From contig JAEYQK010000118.1 in assembly GCA_023410055.1 (NCBI GenBank), forward strand, positions 21,708 through 85,707: 64,000 nucleotides of DNA, read 5' to 3'. The notes beneath the pieces were generated by a model. It was not told the origin of the DNA. It searched no databases and saw nothing but the letters and a program-made list of their open reading frames with translations. Origin of the DNA: Acidobacteriota bacterium. GTDB taxonomy: Bacteria > Acidobacteriota > Terriglobia > Terriglobales > Acidobacteriaceae. This document shows positions 15,883 to 25,348 of the stretch, one piece after another. A program made the translations under genes and the position numbers. The stretch's first letter is position 1. Each line of letters starts with the position of its first letter.

Positions 15883-17723
15883 GGCCTCGCCTCTGTCATA
15901 CTGGGTGCCGCGGCAGACGACGACATCGGCGTCGTGCTCAGCCACTCTGCCCGAATCTTCAACTGCGCGTCCGTCGGGTGCTCGACGTCAACAATTGCAT
16001 AGCGAATAACGTCCCTGGTGCCGGCCTTAAGCTTCAGTTCGCGATCCCTCGCCAGGGAATGCAGCCGGATCCGGAAAGTGTCTCTCGGCCTCAGGCTCGC
16101 TAGGGCATCGCTCACGTTGGTCTTGCCGTCTACTTCGAGAATGGTGTCCCCCGCTTTTACTCCCGCGCGCTCGGCTTCGCTCCCTCGCTCAACCGTCAAC
16201 ACCGTGGCAGCCGCATCAAAGTTTCGCGAGGACAGAAAACCCGGACTCGCCACAGCCACACGCTCTTCCACAATTCGCAATCCAACAACGTTCAGAAACT
16301 CGTTGTAAGGAATCTCTTCCGTTCCAGCAACATAGCGGTCAAAGAATCTTCTGAAGTCCTTACCCGTTACTGCTTCGACGGCCATCCGCACGCCTTCAGA
16401 TTCTTTGAAAAACTGGCCCTTTTTCGCATAGTTCTCGTTCATCCAGAGAAATACATCGCGCAATGATTTGTTCCCCCCGGTTGCATTGCGTATAGCAAGG
16501 TCCAGCACGACGCCCAATATCTCGCCTTTGTTGTAGTACGAAATGCTTCGCTCTGGAAGCCTGTAAAACGGATACTTCTCAAACCACGCCTGAAGGCTCG
16601 ACTCCTCCGCCGACTGCGTCTTGCGCGCTGGCCTCTCTTGCAGGCCATCTATGGAATTGGACAAGCGGCGGAGATACTCCTGGCTGGTAATCAGTCCGGA
16701 ACGAAGGAGTACGATGTCCTCGACTGTGCTGGTGACTCCCTCGCTGAACCACAATGCCCGCGTGTCCTGCTCCTTCGTATAGTCGACCGGTTCCAGCGAC
16801 TGTGGCCTGATCCGTTTAACATTCCATTGATGAAAGAACTCGTGCGCCGTCACGGCGTCGAACGCACTCATCTGTCCACTTCTCATCCGCTCCGCCGGTA
16901 CGTCGATCGCCGCTGAACAAGCGTGCTCCATACCTCCGCCACCCTGACTGCGTGGGAAGTGATAGATGAAAACGTAACGCGCGCACGGCTGATCCTTCAT
17001 CCAGTCGGTTTCAGCTCGCACGATGCGCTTCACCGAGCTCTCCACGAGAGCCGCGTCGTAATCAGCCGAAGCGGCGTCAATCACGATGCGGTATTGCGTG
17101 CGTCCATCCTGAAACGATACTTCGCGGAGTTTGCCGATCTCGACTGGAGAGTCAACGAGTTCGTCATACGAATCGGCGTAGAGCACATCTTGACCAGCTC
17201 CAGCGCCCGACCTACGAAGAACCGACTCGACAGTCCAGCCAGCGGGTAGCCTTTCGAAATGGACCTCTGTCCTGCTCCTTCGCCCCTGACCTGGTTCATA
17301 CAGCAGTATCTGCGCCAGGTTGAGAAACGCATGATGCGCGTTCACCTCAGCCCCGAAGGACCCCGGATTATCCGCATAGATTTGGTACGACAGTACGGCG
17401 CCATTCTGTGCTCCCGAAATTCGCCACGCGGATGTTTCGGACTGTTCTAGAGGAATTGGTCGGCCGTGGAGGTCTGCCGCCGAGATCGCTTGGACGTACT
17501 GCGCAAAATCGCGCACCTGATACAGGGCATTCCACACCGGCATCCGGACGACTCGCGTATCACTTCCGCCGGGAATACGCATTTGTACGTGCAGGAGGTG
17601 GCTAGGAGCATCGCCTAGAGAGATCGTGTAGGTGAACTGAGGTATGTCAGGAGCGGAGGTCTGGGCCAGCGCACCAGCGATGAGAAGAAACAGAACAGAC
17701 GCGAGTCTTGCAATGACCTTCAC
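15879..17723 (-). CDS. M61-family peptidase with PDZ domain
   Basis: A 614-residue exported protein. A signal peptide (VLFLLIAGALAQ) leads; a beta-rich N-terminal domain follows. The zinc motif HEFFHQWNVKRIRP is near residue 290 with the downstream glutamate in LWFSEGVTSTVEDI. A C-terminal PDZ domain is seen in AGVKAGDTILEVDGKTNVSDA. M61 peptidases include glycyl aminopeptidase. GTG start overlaps the mpl stop by 4 bp, so it is translationally coupled to murein recycling genes. Confidence 0.9.
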   Translation of the reverse strand: MKVIARLASVLFLLIAGALAQTSAPDIPQFTYTISLGDAPSHLLHVQMRIPGGSDTRVVRMPVWNALYQVRDFAQYVQAISAADLHGRPIPLEQSETSAWRISGAQNGAVLSYQIYADNPGSFGAEVNAHHAFLNLAQILLYEPGQGRRSRTEVHFERLPAGWTVESVLRRSGAGAGQDVLYADSYDELVDSPVEIGKLREVSFQDGRTQYRIVIDAASADYDAALVESSVKRIVRAETDWMKDQPCARYVFIYHFPRSQGGGGMEHACSAAIDVPAERMRSGQMSAFDAVTAHEFFHQWNVKRIRPQSLEPVDYTKEQDTRALWFSEGVTSTVEDIVLLRSGLITSQEYLRRLSNSIDGLQERPARKTQSAEESSLQAWFEKYPFYRLPERSISYYNKGEILGVVLDLAIRNATGGNKSLRDVFLWMNENYAKKGQFFKESEGVRMAVEAVTGKDFRRFFDRYVAGTEEIPYNEFLNVVGLRIVEERVAVASPGFLSSRNFDAAATVLTVERGSEAERAGVKAGDTILEVDGKTNVSDALASLRPRDTFRIRLHSLARDRELKLKAGTRDVIRYAIVDVEHPTDAQLKIRAEWLSTTPMSSSAAAPSMTEARP

Positions 17724-19144
17724 CGTCGCGGGCCCACCTCCCTGAGCGCACGCGGTAGCTTCTCGTATATGCCGCCAAACCCGCCATTGGAAAGGATTGC
17801 GACCACGTCTCCCGGCCTAAGCTCTGGGACAACAGATGACACAATCGCATCGACGTTTTCCATCAGGCGAGCAGGCTTACCTGACTGATTCAGTTCGGCG
17901 ACAACTGCCGCCGTGTCCAACTTCTCGGCATCAGAAATCGCGTCCGTCTTCTTCTGGAATACACTTGCCAGGACCACATGATCGGCAACGCTCAGACTCG
18001 ATACCAGTTCCTTCTGGAACACGCTCCGGCGCAGAGTATTCGACCGCGGCTCCAGGATCGCCCATAGCCGCCGCCCGTTATAACGCGTCCTCAGCGCCTT
18101 CAGCGTTTCTGCGATCGCAGTCGGATGATGGGCAAAATCGTCGATGACCGTCACCCCATCGATCTCGGCCTTCACCTCCTGACGCCGCTTCACGCTCTTG
18201 AAAGTCCGCAGCGCCTTCGCGATCGTCGGAGCCTCGATCCCGTAATGCGAAGCCATTGCCGCGGCAGCCGTAGCATTCAGAACGTTGAAATCCCCGGGCA
18301 AGGAAAAGCCGAACTTCCCCCACGGTTCGCCATTCTTGAGTACCGCCCAGGTGGTCTGCTCATGGCTGAACTTCACGTCGACGGCGCGCCACTGGGCGTC
18401 TGGACTGAATCCGTACCGCTCTACGGGACAAAACGCCCTCGCAGCCACCTCGGTCACATTCTCCGCTGCATCGTGTGCAATCAGAACTCCACGTCTCGGA
18501 ATCAGATTCACTAACCGCTTGAAAGCCGTCTTCACCTCGTCCAGGTTCTTGTAGATATCGGCATGATCAAATTCGACAGACGTTAAGATCACCGCGTCGG
18601 GAAAATAGTGCAGGAACTTCGGCCCCTTATCGAAGAATGCCGTGTCGTATTCGTCGCCTTCAAGGATGAACTGCTGACCTTCGCCCAGCCCAAAACTTCG
18701 CCCGAAATTCTCGGCAATGCCGCCGATCAGAAACGACGGCGACTTCCCTGCCACTTCGAAAATCCAGCTCAGCATCGAAGTCGTGGTGGTCTTGCCATGG
18801 GTACCGGCAATAATGATCGGCTCACGCCCGATCAGAAATTCTTCGTACAGGAGCTGCGGCAGCGAAACGAACGGAATTCGTTCGTCCAGTACGCGCTCAA
18901 GTTCCACATTGCCGCGCGATATCGCATTACCAACGACCACCAAGTCAGGGCGTGGATCGAGATTGGCGGCCGCGTAAGGCTGGCGTATCTCGACCCCGAG
19001 CGAATTGAGAAAATCCGACATGGGCGGGTACGCCGCCGTATCAGATCCACTGACATGAAATCCACGCTGCTTCAACATTCCGGCCAGCGAAGCCATCGCC
19101 GTGCCGCAAATCCCAATAAGATAAATATGTCGCGGTTGGTTCAT
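17720..19144 (-). CDS. mpl: UDP-MurNAc:tripeptide ligase (murein recycling)
   Basis: A 474-residue Mur ligase. The N-terminal GICGTAMASLAGMLKQRG and SGSDTAAYPPMSDFL, the ATP loop GTHGKTTTTS (114-123) and LEGDEYDTAFFDKGPKFLHY identify Mpl rather than MurC. Mpl joins recovered L-Ala-D-Glu-meso-DAP tripeptide to UDP-MurNAc. This fits the nearby LD-carboxypeptidase and DapF-like genes and points to meso-DAP murein. First gene of a coupled run with the M61 peptidase and plsC. Confidence 0.93.
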   Translation of the reverse strand: MNQPRHIYLIGICGTAMASLAGMLKQRGFHVSGSDTAAYPPMSDFLNSLGVEIRQPYAAANLDPRPDLVVVGNAISRGNVELERVLDERIPFVSLPQLLYEEFLIGREPIIIAGTHGKTTTTSMLSWIFEVAGKSPSFLIGGIAENFGRSFGLGEGQQFILEGDEYDTAFFDKGPKFLHYFPDAVILTSVEFDHADIYKNLDEVKTAFKRLVNLIPRRGVLIAHDAAENVTEVAARAFCPVERYGFSPDAQWRAVDVKFSHEQTTWAVLKNGEPWGKFGFSLPGDFNVLNATAAAAMASHYGIEAPTIAKALRTFKSVKRRQEVKAEIDGVTVIDDFAHHPTAIAETLKALRTRYNGRRLWAILEPRSNTLRRSVFQKELVSSLSVADHVVLASVFQKKTDAISDAEKLDTAAVVAELNQSGKPARLMENVDAIVSSVVPELRPGDVVAILSNGGFGGIYEKLPRALREVGPRR

Positions 19145-19208
19145 TCTTCGATGATTGTAAATGGAAAGAAAGGCAAGGGCGGCACGTTTGAACGGCTAAC
19201 GCGGAAAT

Positions 19209-20144
19209 TCACGAAACGACCGACATCTCCCAGCTTACCGTCACTTGATCGGCGACCCAGATTTTCGCTTGCGCTCCGATGGGCAGCGTGATGTTACCAC
19301 CGCACACGTGTCCTGATCGCAGGCCGTAGGCGACCGGTACACCGAGGTCGCCGACAGCCCGCATGATGACATCCTGCAACGTGTAGCCACTGCCCTCGTC
19401 TGGATCACAGTCGCGAAAATCACCAAACAGAAGTCCTCGCACTTGATCCAGCTTTCCGGCCAGCTTGAGCTGCATCAACATGCGATCGACCTGATACGGC
19501 CGTGCAGCGATGTCTTCTATGAACAAGATGGTGCCGTCGGTCTCGATTTCGTAAGGTGTCCCCAGCGATGCGACCAGCATCGACAGACAACCCCCGTAAA
19601 GACGGCCTTGAGCCTCGCCTATCACGAGCGACTGCACGCGATCCGGTCCGAATGTCCTCTTGTAGCATCCGCCGGCTGTCGCCTTCTGCCACGACTCTGT
19701 ATCTACTCCGCCGACTAGGGAGAAATCCTTTGTCACCATCGGGCCGTGAAAAGTCAGCAATCCAGTTGCGTCGTTGATGTAAGTCAGGAGAGTCGTGACG
19801 TCGCTATAACCGACGAAGATCTTTGGATTTTGCCTAATCAGTTCCAGATCGAGTCCGGGCAACAGGTAGTTGCAACCATATCCACCGCGCGCACAGATGA
19901 TCGCCCGAACCTCAGGCCGTGCGAACATCTCGTGCAGTTCATTCAGACGCCGCTGCGCTGAGCCGGCGAAGTACAGCTCCCTCTGAGTGATGGATGGCAA
20001 GTGGGTCGGCTTGTAGCCCATTGCGCTGAGTGCGTTGCAGCCTGCCGCAAGGGCGTCAGGATCTATCGGCCCCGCCGGCGCAACGATCCCAACCGTGTCG
20101 CCAATGCGCAGCGCTGGAGGCCGGATTACCTGCTCTTGCTTCAT
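19209..20144 (-). CDS. ldcA: LD-carboxypeptidase (S66 family)
   Basis: A 311-residue serine peptidase that removes the terminal D-Ala from murein tetrapeptides. The nucleophile serine is in FVGYSDVTTLL; the glutamate is in ILFIEDIAARPYQVDRML and the histidine in LRSGHVCGGN, giving the Ser-Glu-His set of S66. ATG 20144 follows GGGGAG at a good spacing and is preferred to GTG 20162, which would overlap the upstream stop by one base. Acts with Mpl in recycling. Confidence 0.93.
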   Translation of the reverse strand: MKQEQVIRPPALRIGDTVGIVAPAGPIDPDALAAGCNALSAMGYKPTHLPSITQRELYFAGSAQRRLNELHEMFARPEVRAIICARGGYGCNYLLPGLDLELIRQNPKIFVGYSDVTTLLTYINDATGLLTFHGPMVTKDFSLVGGVDTESWQKATAGGCYKRTFGPDRVQSLVIGEAQGRLYGGCLSMLVASLGTPYEIETDGTILFIEDIAARPYQVDRMLMQLKLAGKLDQVRGLLFGDFRDCDPDEGSGYTLQDVIMRAVGDLGVPVAYGLRSGHVCGGNITLPIGAQAKIWVADQVTVSWEMSVVS

Positions 20145-20161
20145 CCACTCCCCACTAACCA

Positions 20162-20983
20162 CTACAAGTAATACTCGCCTTTACACACCAGTATCGCCGG
20201 CCCGGTCAGGAACACCTCGCCATCCCACCGAACTGTCTGCAAACCGCCTTCGGTATGGATCGTAACTGGGGACTTCACCCGGCCAGTATGGATGGACGCC
20301 ACGGCCGACGCGCATGAACCAGTGCCTGACGACTTCGTTTCACCCGCACCACGCTCGAAGAAGCGCACGGCAATGTTGTGCTCGTCTTTCACATTCACGA
20401 ATTCGACATTGGTTCCATGCAGAAAGTCATGATGCTTGCTGATCTCGGCACCTTCCGCCTGCCAACCCGCCTTGAACTTGTCGACGAACATCACGTAATG
20501 TGGATTTCCCATCGACACCGGCGTTCCACGCGCTACGCCGAACGCCAACTTGACGCCAAACTCGTCGCCGACCTGCGGCTCGCCCATGGCGGCCTCGAAC
20601 TCGAGTACGTTTCCTTTCTTCTGGATCAGTTTGCAGGTCTTCACCCCGGCATCGGTACGCACCGTGACTACCTGTTTGCCGGTTGTCGAAACAAGATGTG
20701 CAGCAACACATCTCGTTCCATTGCCAGAAACCTCCGCGTCAGAACCATCAGCATTGATCAGCCGCGCACGAATATCGGCTGGCAACACCCCTACGGCCGC
20801 GCCCGTCGGAGGCACTGCATCAGCGGACAGATACTCTGTCCCATCAGCGCCAATACCTTCGTAGCGATCGCACATCCGTTGCGTCAATTGCTTCAGATCG
20901 GTTCCTTGCGGCACGTCCGCCAGGTTTACCAAGAGAAAGTCGTTCCCGCACGCGCTTGCTTTTACAAAAGGTATTCCAGCCAT
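20162..20983 (-). CDS. DapF-like protein with serine at both catalytic cysteines
   Basis: A 273-residue member of the diaminopimelate epimerase fold, full length, with two alpha/beta halves. Family features are KASACGNDFLLVN, INADGSDAEV, VSMGNPHYVMFVD and FERGAGETK. In DapF the two catalytic cysteines lie in CGNG and CGSG. Here these read SGNG (in AEVSGNGTRC) and SGTG (in KSSGTGSC). The serine codons are plain in the DNA. The protein may be a slower epimerase, act on another substrate, or bind only. It lies directly upstream of ldcA. It may not be the cell's main DapF. Confidence 0.85.
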   Translation of the reverse strand: MAGIPFVKASACGNDFLLVNLADVPQGTDLKQLTQRMCDRYEGIGADGTEYLSADAVPPTGAAVGVLPADIRARLINADGSDAEVSGNGTRCVAAHLVSTTGKQVVTVRTDAGVKTCKLIQKKGNVLEFEAAMGEPQVGDEFGVKLAFGVARGTPVSMGNPHYVMFVDKFKAGWQAEGAEISKHHDFLHGTNVEFVNVKDEHNIAVRFFERGAGETKSSGTGSCASAVASIHTGRVKSPVTIHTEGGLQTVRWDGEVFLTGPAILVCKGEYYL

Positions 20984-20992
20984 TTCGTCTTA

Positions 20993-21691
20993 CTATTCCC
21001 TTTCCGATGATCCCAATGATTGCACGTTCTTGAGCGCTGGAGCCTGTCTCAACATCCGCATCAGCTGCTGCTGCTCTCTCTCTGATGCTTCCACGGTGAA
21101 CTGTACACGATAGCTGTGATCGGTCCTGCCGATCTGCACATCTTGCATCGCGTGCTCCTGTTCCTGCAGCGCCTCGTTGACCGCCGATATTATGCTCTCG
21201 GCATCTTCACCGATCACTTCGTAGGCGATTGTGAGCGGCTTCAGATGGAAACGACTCTCCAGTTTCCCTAGAATCAGCAACCCCAAAAGCAATATGACTG
21301 TGGCAAACAGTGCCAGGACGTACAGTCCTCCTCCTGTCGCCATGCCGATCGAGGCCACGACAAATATCGTCGCCGCCGTTGTGAGCCCGCTCACGGATCC
21401 GCGCGAATGCAGAATCGAACCCGCGCCGATGAATCCTATGCCCGGAATAATCTGCGCCGCGATGCGAGTGTGATCGCCGCCCCACTGCTGGGCAAAAACC
21501 TCCGACAGAATCGTGAACAGCGCCGAGCCGAAGCAGATAAACATGTTAGTACGAAGGCCCGCAGCTTTATGCCGCAGTTCGCGCTCCAGTCCGATAGCGC
21601 TGCCTAGCGCCGCGGCTACTAACAATCGTGCGAGCGAACTTACAACCACATGATGCGACAGAAAAATCGACAATTGATTAAGCGAATCCAT
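20993..21691 (-). CDS. MgtC/SapB-family membrane protein
   Basis: A 232-residue protein with about five membrane helices. AAALGSAIGLERELRHKAAGLRT, IIPGIGFIGAGSIL and GLTTAATIFVVASIGMATG are MgtC signatures. The C-terminal ~80 residues look like an ACT-like cytosolic domain. Members affect magnesium-starvation survival and ATP synthase or phosphate control in some bacteria; role here is unknown. ATG 21691 is preferred to the upstream ATG 21712. Confidence 0.88.
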   Translation of the reverse strand: MDSLNQLSIFLSHHVVVSSLARLLVAAALGSAIGLERELRHKAAGLRTNMFICFGSALFTILSEVFAQQWGGDHTRIAAQIIPGIGFIGAGSILHSRGSVSGLTTAATIFVVASIGMATGGGLYVLALFATVILLLGLLILGKLESRFHLKPLTIAYEVIGEDAESIISAVNEALQEQEHAMQDVQIGRTDHSYRVQFTVEASEREQQQLMRMLRQAPALKNVQSLGSSERE

Positions 21692-21732
21692 GATTGGCGC
21701 GGATTGTAGCATTGTCGGCCACTTCGGGCCAG

Positions 21733-23403
21733 CTATTGCCGTTTACGATAAAGAGTCACGGTGGGCTGGTCCTTCCCTTCAAACCGTCCAATCGGCTCGA
21801 ACTCCGCCGCATGTTCACGAGCTACCTTCCCGACCTGATCATCATCCGCCGCAACCAAGTAATCCACATACTTCGCTGGATCAGCTTGAGCGGCGGCCCA
21901 CAACTTGTAGTCGGTCTCATTGATGGTGCGATTGAACGGTACCCCTGCGCGCAGATAGATGCCCGAGTAGTACCCAATTTGCGCCAGCATCACGGAGTTC
22001 GGAGGAAGCCTCTTCAACTCCTCCCCAACGCGCCGCTCTAAATCGATTCGTACCATCGAGTTGAACTGCGGTTCCTTGATACAGACTGGGCCCGTCTTCC
22101 AGATCATCATGTAGCTAAAGCCGACGAATGACGCTACGATGATCGCAACTACGGTTACGAACGCCCGCGCCCGCACTAGCGATGCGACAAAGAACACCAA
22201 CAGAGCAATAAAGACCGCCAGCGTGGGTAGCATCTGCAACCCGTATCGAACGTTGTAGTACGAATAGGGCCACCACACCGGCATGAAGATCGGCACACCA
22301 CCGTAGGCAATGGCCAGCGGATAGAACAATAGAGGTACCCACAACATCAGCAGCGGCCACAATCCACGCGCAAGGGCCAGCAGCAAGAATGCTCCCAGCA
22401 GGGCCAGCACCGGCCACGTGCGTTCGATGCGCATCGGCCAACCATATCGCGCACCTCCCCACCCGATGTTATTACCGGTCACATTTAGCTTCGCGCATTT
22501 GACGTAGTACACCGCAGCCGTCTTGACGCTGTGATATCCGGGATGATGCGGATCGCCCGGCCTTGTAGTGCGCTCCATGATAGCCCGCGCAGAATAGGGC
22601 CCGTTCATCCACTCCAGCGCATTTCCGAAATAGGTCTGGTTCCAGATCAGCCAAAAAGCCGGTGCCGCCGCCGTGATCAGCACAAACGCAAGGAATCCCG
22701 TTTTCACTTCCGGGCGCCACAAGGTTCCGCGCTGCCCGTGAACACGGCTCAATGCCAACGCGAATATCACCGCCAAGCCGAAGCATCCCGCGGCAAACCA
22801 TCCGTCATACCGGCACAGAATCCCTGCAAACAGCATCACTCCGCACCAGCACAACGATCTTCGTGCGTTGCCCCAGTCCTCCTGCCGCAGTTGCTGCACG
22901 AACTCGCTCAAGAACACGGTCGCCCAGATGAAGAACGCCATGTAAAGCGACTCGCCCATCGCCGTAGCCTGCAAGTAGATCAGGTTCGGATTGAGAGCGA
23001 ACACCAGCGCCCCCAACCACGCCGCCAAACGCGCTCGCCCGGTAGTCGCGCCGATCGAAGCAAAGCCACGGCGCAGGAGTCGAAAGATTCCCAGCGCGCC
23101 CGCGACATAGCCCACCATCGACGGAATCGATCCACCCAATCCCGTCTGCCATGCCCATCGCGATACGATAGAGGGCATCATCAGAATGTGCGGCATCGGC
23201 AGCCACACGCTGCCCAGCTGCGACGGCCCAGGCCTGCGGGAATCGAATACGCGGCGGGCGATATTGATGTGCGCGACCGCATCGCCATAAAGAAGAATGG
23301 CGTCGTGCCGATAGTAATAGATCAGCGCAATAACGGAGATGGCCGCGGCGATAAGCGCCAGCAGCCATCCATCTTTTCGAGAGTATTCAGAAGGAGTGTC
23401 CAA
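21733..23403 (-). CDS. GT-C/GT39-like integral membrane glycosyltransferase
   Basis: A 556-residue protein with about 10-12 membrane helices and a C-terminal soluble part. The first outside loop has LYGDAVAHINIARRVFDS, with the acidic residue expected in GT-C polyprenyl-phosphate-sugar transferases, and LGSVWLPMPHILMMP. This resembles PMT/ArnT-type dolichol- or undecaprenyl-linked transferases. Donor and acceptor are not predictable. Adjacent genes are unrelated in function. Confidence 0.7.
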   Translation of the reverse strand: MDTPSEYSRKDGWLLALIAAAISVIALIYYYRHDAILLYGDAVAHINIARRVFDSRRPGPSQLGSVWLPMPHILMMPSIVSRWAWQTGLGGSIPSMVGYVAGALGIFRLLRRGFASIGATTGRARLAAWLGALVFALNPNLIYLQATAMGESLYMAFFIWATVFLSEFVQQLRQEDWGNARRSLCWCGVMLFAGILCRYDGWFAAGCFGLAVIFALALSRVHGQRGTLWRPEVKTGFLAFVLITAAAPAFWLIWNQTYFGNALEWMNGPYSARAIMERTTRPGDPHHPGYHSVKTAAVYYVKCAKLNVTGNNIGWGGARYGWPMRIERTWPVLALLGAFLLLALARGLWPLLMLWVPLLFYPLAIAYGGVPIFMPVWWPYSYYNVRYGLQMLPTLAVFIALLVFFVASLVRARAFVTVVAIIVASFVGFSYMMIWKTGPVCIKEPQFNSMVRIDLERRVGEELKRLPPNSVMLAQIGYYSGIYLRAGVPFNRTINETDYKLWAAAQADPAKYVDYLVAADDDQVGKVAREHAAEFEPIGRFEGKDQPTVTLYRKRQ

Positions 23404-23415
23404 TGTAAGAAGTGC

Positions 23416-24339
23416 TTATCCCAAATGCGTCAGTTCCCGGAACATCTGGAACCGTTCGTCAATCAGATCACGCGTCAATTCCGTCAACCGCTGCGGACCA
23501 AACTTCTCCACGGCGAATGATCCCATCACACCGCCATAAAACATTGCTCGCTTCAGCGTCTCGCGATTGATCTCGCCCTGCGACGCGATATATCCCATAA
23601 ATCCGCCAGCAAACGAATCGCCGGCACCCGTCGGATCGACCACCTGCTCAATCGGCAGTGTCGGTGCGCGGAACGGTCCGTGATGCACTCCAAACGCGCC
23701 TTCGCGGAAGAAAATCGTCGCGCCGTACTCGCCGTGTTTGATCACCAGCGCCTTCGGTCCCATGGCCAGTACTTTTTGCGCCGCCCGCGGCAGGTTTGTT
23801 TCCTTCGAAAGCATCTTCGCTTCCGTGTCATTGATCAGCAGCACGTCAATCTGCTTCAGCGTTTTCAGCAGATCTTCCCGTTTGCCATTGATCCAGAAAT
23901 TCATCGTGTCGCCGCCGACCATCTTTACGCCATTCATCTGCTGACGTACCGTCGCCTGCAACACCGGATCAATGTTGCCCAGGAACAGAAAGTCTGAATC
24001 CTTGTACTCGGCCGGGATCTGCGGATTGAAATCCTGGAAGACGTTCAGGTGCGTGAAGTTGGTCTTGGCCTCGTTCAGGTTCTCGCCGTACTCGCCCGAC
24101 CAGAAGAAGCTCTCGCCTTCTTTGCGCTGAATGCCCCGCGTATCGATCTTTCGCTTCGTCAACACGCTCTCAAACTCGGGCGTAAAATCCCGCCCCACGA
24201 CCGCCACAATGCGCACGTCCGTGAAGTAGCTCGCTGCCAACGAAAAATATGTCGCCGACCCGCCGAGGATCTTGTCCACCTGCCCGTACTGCGATTTGAT
24301 TGCGTCGAATGCTACTGATCCAACCGCCAGAATCGACAT
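23416..24339 (-). CDS. PfkB-family sugar/nucleoside kinase
   Basis: A 307-residue ribokinase-family protein. The start ATG 24339 gives MSILAVGSVAFDAIKS; the family's GGSATYFSLAASYF follows, and the catalytic anion-hole motif is DPTGAGDSFAGGFMGY. INDTEAKMLS is also typical. The frame stays open upstream, but that stretch lies within mtnP. The ATG is only 2 bp after the mtnP stop, so the kinase likely handles a nucleoside or a pentose linked to MTA salvage. The exact substrate is inference. Confidence 0.88.
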   Translation of the reverse strand: MSILAVGSVAFDAIKSQYGQVDKILGGSATYFSLAASYFTDVRIVAVVGRDFTPEFESVLTKRKIDTRGIQRKEGESFFWSGEYGENLNEAKTNFTHLNVFQDFNPQIPAEYKDSDFLFLGNIDPVLQATVRQQMNGVKMVGGDTMNFWINGKREDLLKTLKQIDVLLINDTEAKMLSKETNLPRAAQKVLAMGPKALVIKHGEYGATIFFREGAFGVHHGPFRAPTLPIEQVVDPTGAGDSFAGGFMGYIASQGEINRETLKRAMFYGGVMGSFAVEKFGPQRLTELTRDLIDERFQMFRELTHLG

Positions 24340-24341
24340 GC

Positions 24342-25226
24342 CTACGCACCCGCCTTCTTTTCGCCGAGATACTTGTCCAGCAACAGGCCCAGCTTCTGCC
24401 GCGCCTCCGCCGGAATGGAATTGGGGTCGGTCATGATGGCCGTCGCCAGTGCCGATCCGCACTTGCACTTGCGTTCACGCGGCACGGCCCTAACAGCCTC
24501 TTTGATCACCTTCGCCGCATTTGCCGAGTTCTTGTGCATCACCGCAACTACCTGTTCAACGGTCACTGCATCGTGATCGGCATGCCAGCAGTCGTAATCC
24601 GTCACCATGGCCAGCGATGCATAGCAAATTTCGGCCTCGCGCGCGAGTTTCGCTTCCTGCAAACCGGTCATGCCGATAATGTCGAATCCCCAACTTCGGT
24701 ACGTATTCGACTCAGCTTTCGTCGAGAAATGTGGCCCTTCGATGCAGATGTAAGTTCCGCCTTTCTTAGCCACGACTCCCGGAACCTTCTTACACGCGGT
24801 CTCGAACACATCGGCAACTTCGTGACAAACCGGATCGGCAAATGCGACATGTCCGACGATTCCGTTACCGAAGAACGTCGAGATACGAGTTTTCGTCCGA
24901 TCATAGAACTGATCGGGAATCACAAAGTCCGTCGGCTTATGCTCCTCTTTGAGTGAACCAACAGCAGAGAGCGACAAGATGCGTTCCACGCCGAGTTGCT
25001 TGAAACCATGAATATTCGCGCGGAAGTTCAACTCGTGCGGCAGGATGCGGTGCCCGCGTCCATGACGCGCCAGGAATGCGACCTTTCGTCCTTCGAGGTT
25101 ACCGAGCACATAGACATCCGAGGGATCGCCAAAGGGAGTTGTCAGCCTTACTTCTTGCGTGTCGGTCAGACCCGGCATTGAATACAAACCGCTGCCGCCA
25201 ATGATTCCAATTTCAGCCTGTGACAA
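24342..25226 (-). CDS. mtnP: S-methyl-5'-thioadenosine phosphorylase
   Basis: A 294-residue purine-nucleoside-phosphorylase-family enzyme. It cleaves MTA to adenine and methylthioribose-1-phosphate in methionine salvage. IGIIGGSGLYSMPGL, FLARHGRGHRILPHELNFRA, YICIEGPHFSTKAES and DIIGMTGLQEAKLAREAEI are characteristic. The start is TTG 25226, preceded by AGGAG 7 nt upstream. It leads a two-gene unit with the PfkB kinase. Confidence 0.94.
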   Translation of the reverse strand: MSQAEIGIIGGSGLYSMPGLTDTQEVRLTTPFGDPSDVYVLGNLEGRKVAFLARHGRGHRILPHELNFRANIHGFKQLGVERILSLSAVGSLKEEHKPTDFVIPDQFYDRTKTRISTFFGNGIVGHVAFADPVCHEVADVFETACKKVPGVVAKKGGTYICIEGPHFSTKAESNTYRSWGFDIIGMTGLQEAKLAREAEICYASLAMVTDYDCWHADHDAVTVEQVVAVMHKNSANAAKVIKEAVRAVPRERKCKCGSALATAIMTDPNSIPAEARQKLGLLLDKYLGEKKAGA

Positions 25227-25348
25227 GTTTGTCTCCTGAACATTGTGAGTGAAAGCGGATTATATCAGTCGCGAGTTCCCGGTTTAGTTCCATTTGAGAG
25301 TGAAGCTCGGTGATCACTCGAGGCTTCATCCGTGGTCAAACCAGATCG

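Noticed and set aside
22531..23520. A 329-codon plus-strand open frame
   Set aside because: Antisense to the GT-C membrane protein; Arg/Pro/His-rich composition typical of shadow frames in GC-rich DNA.
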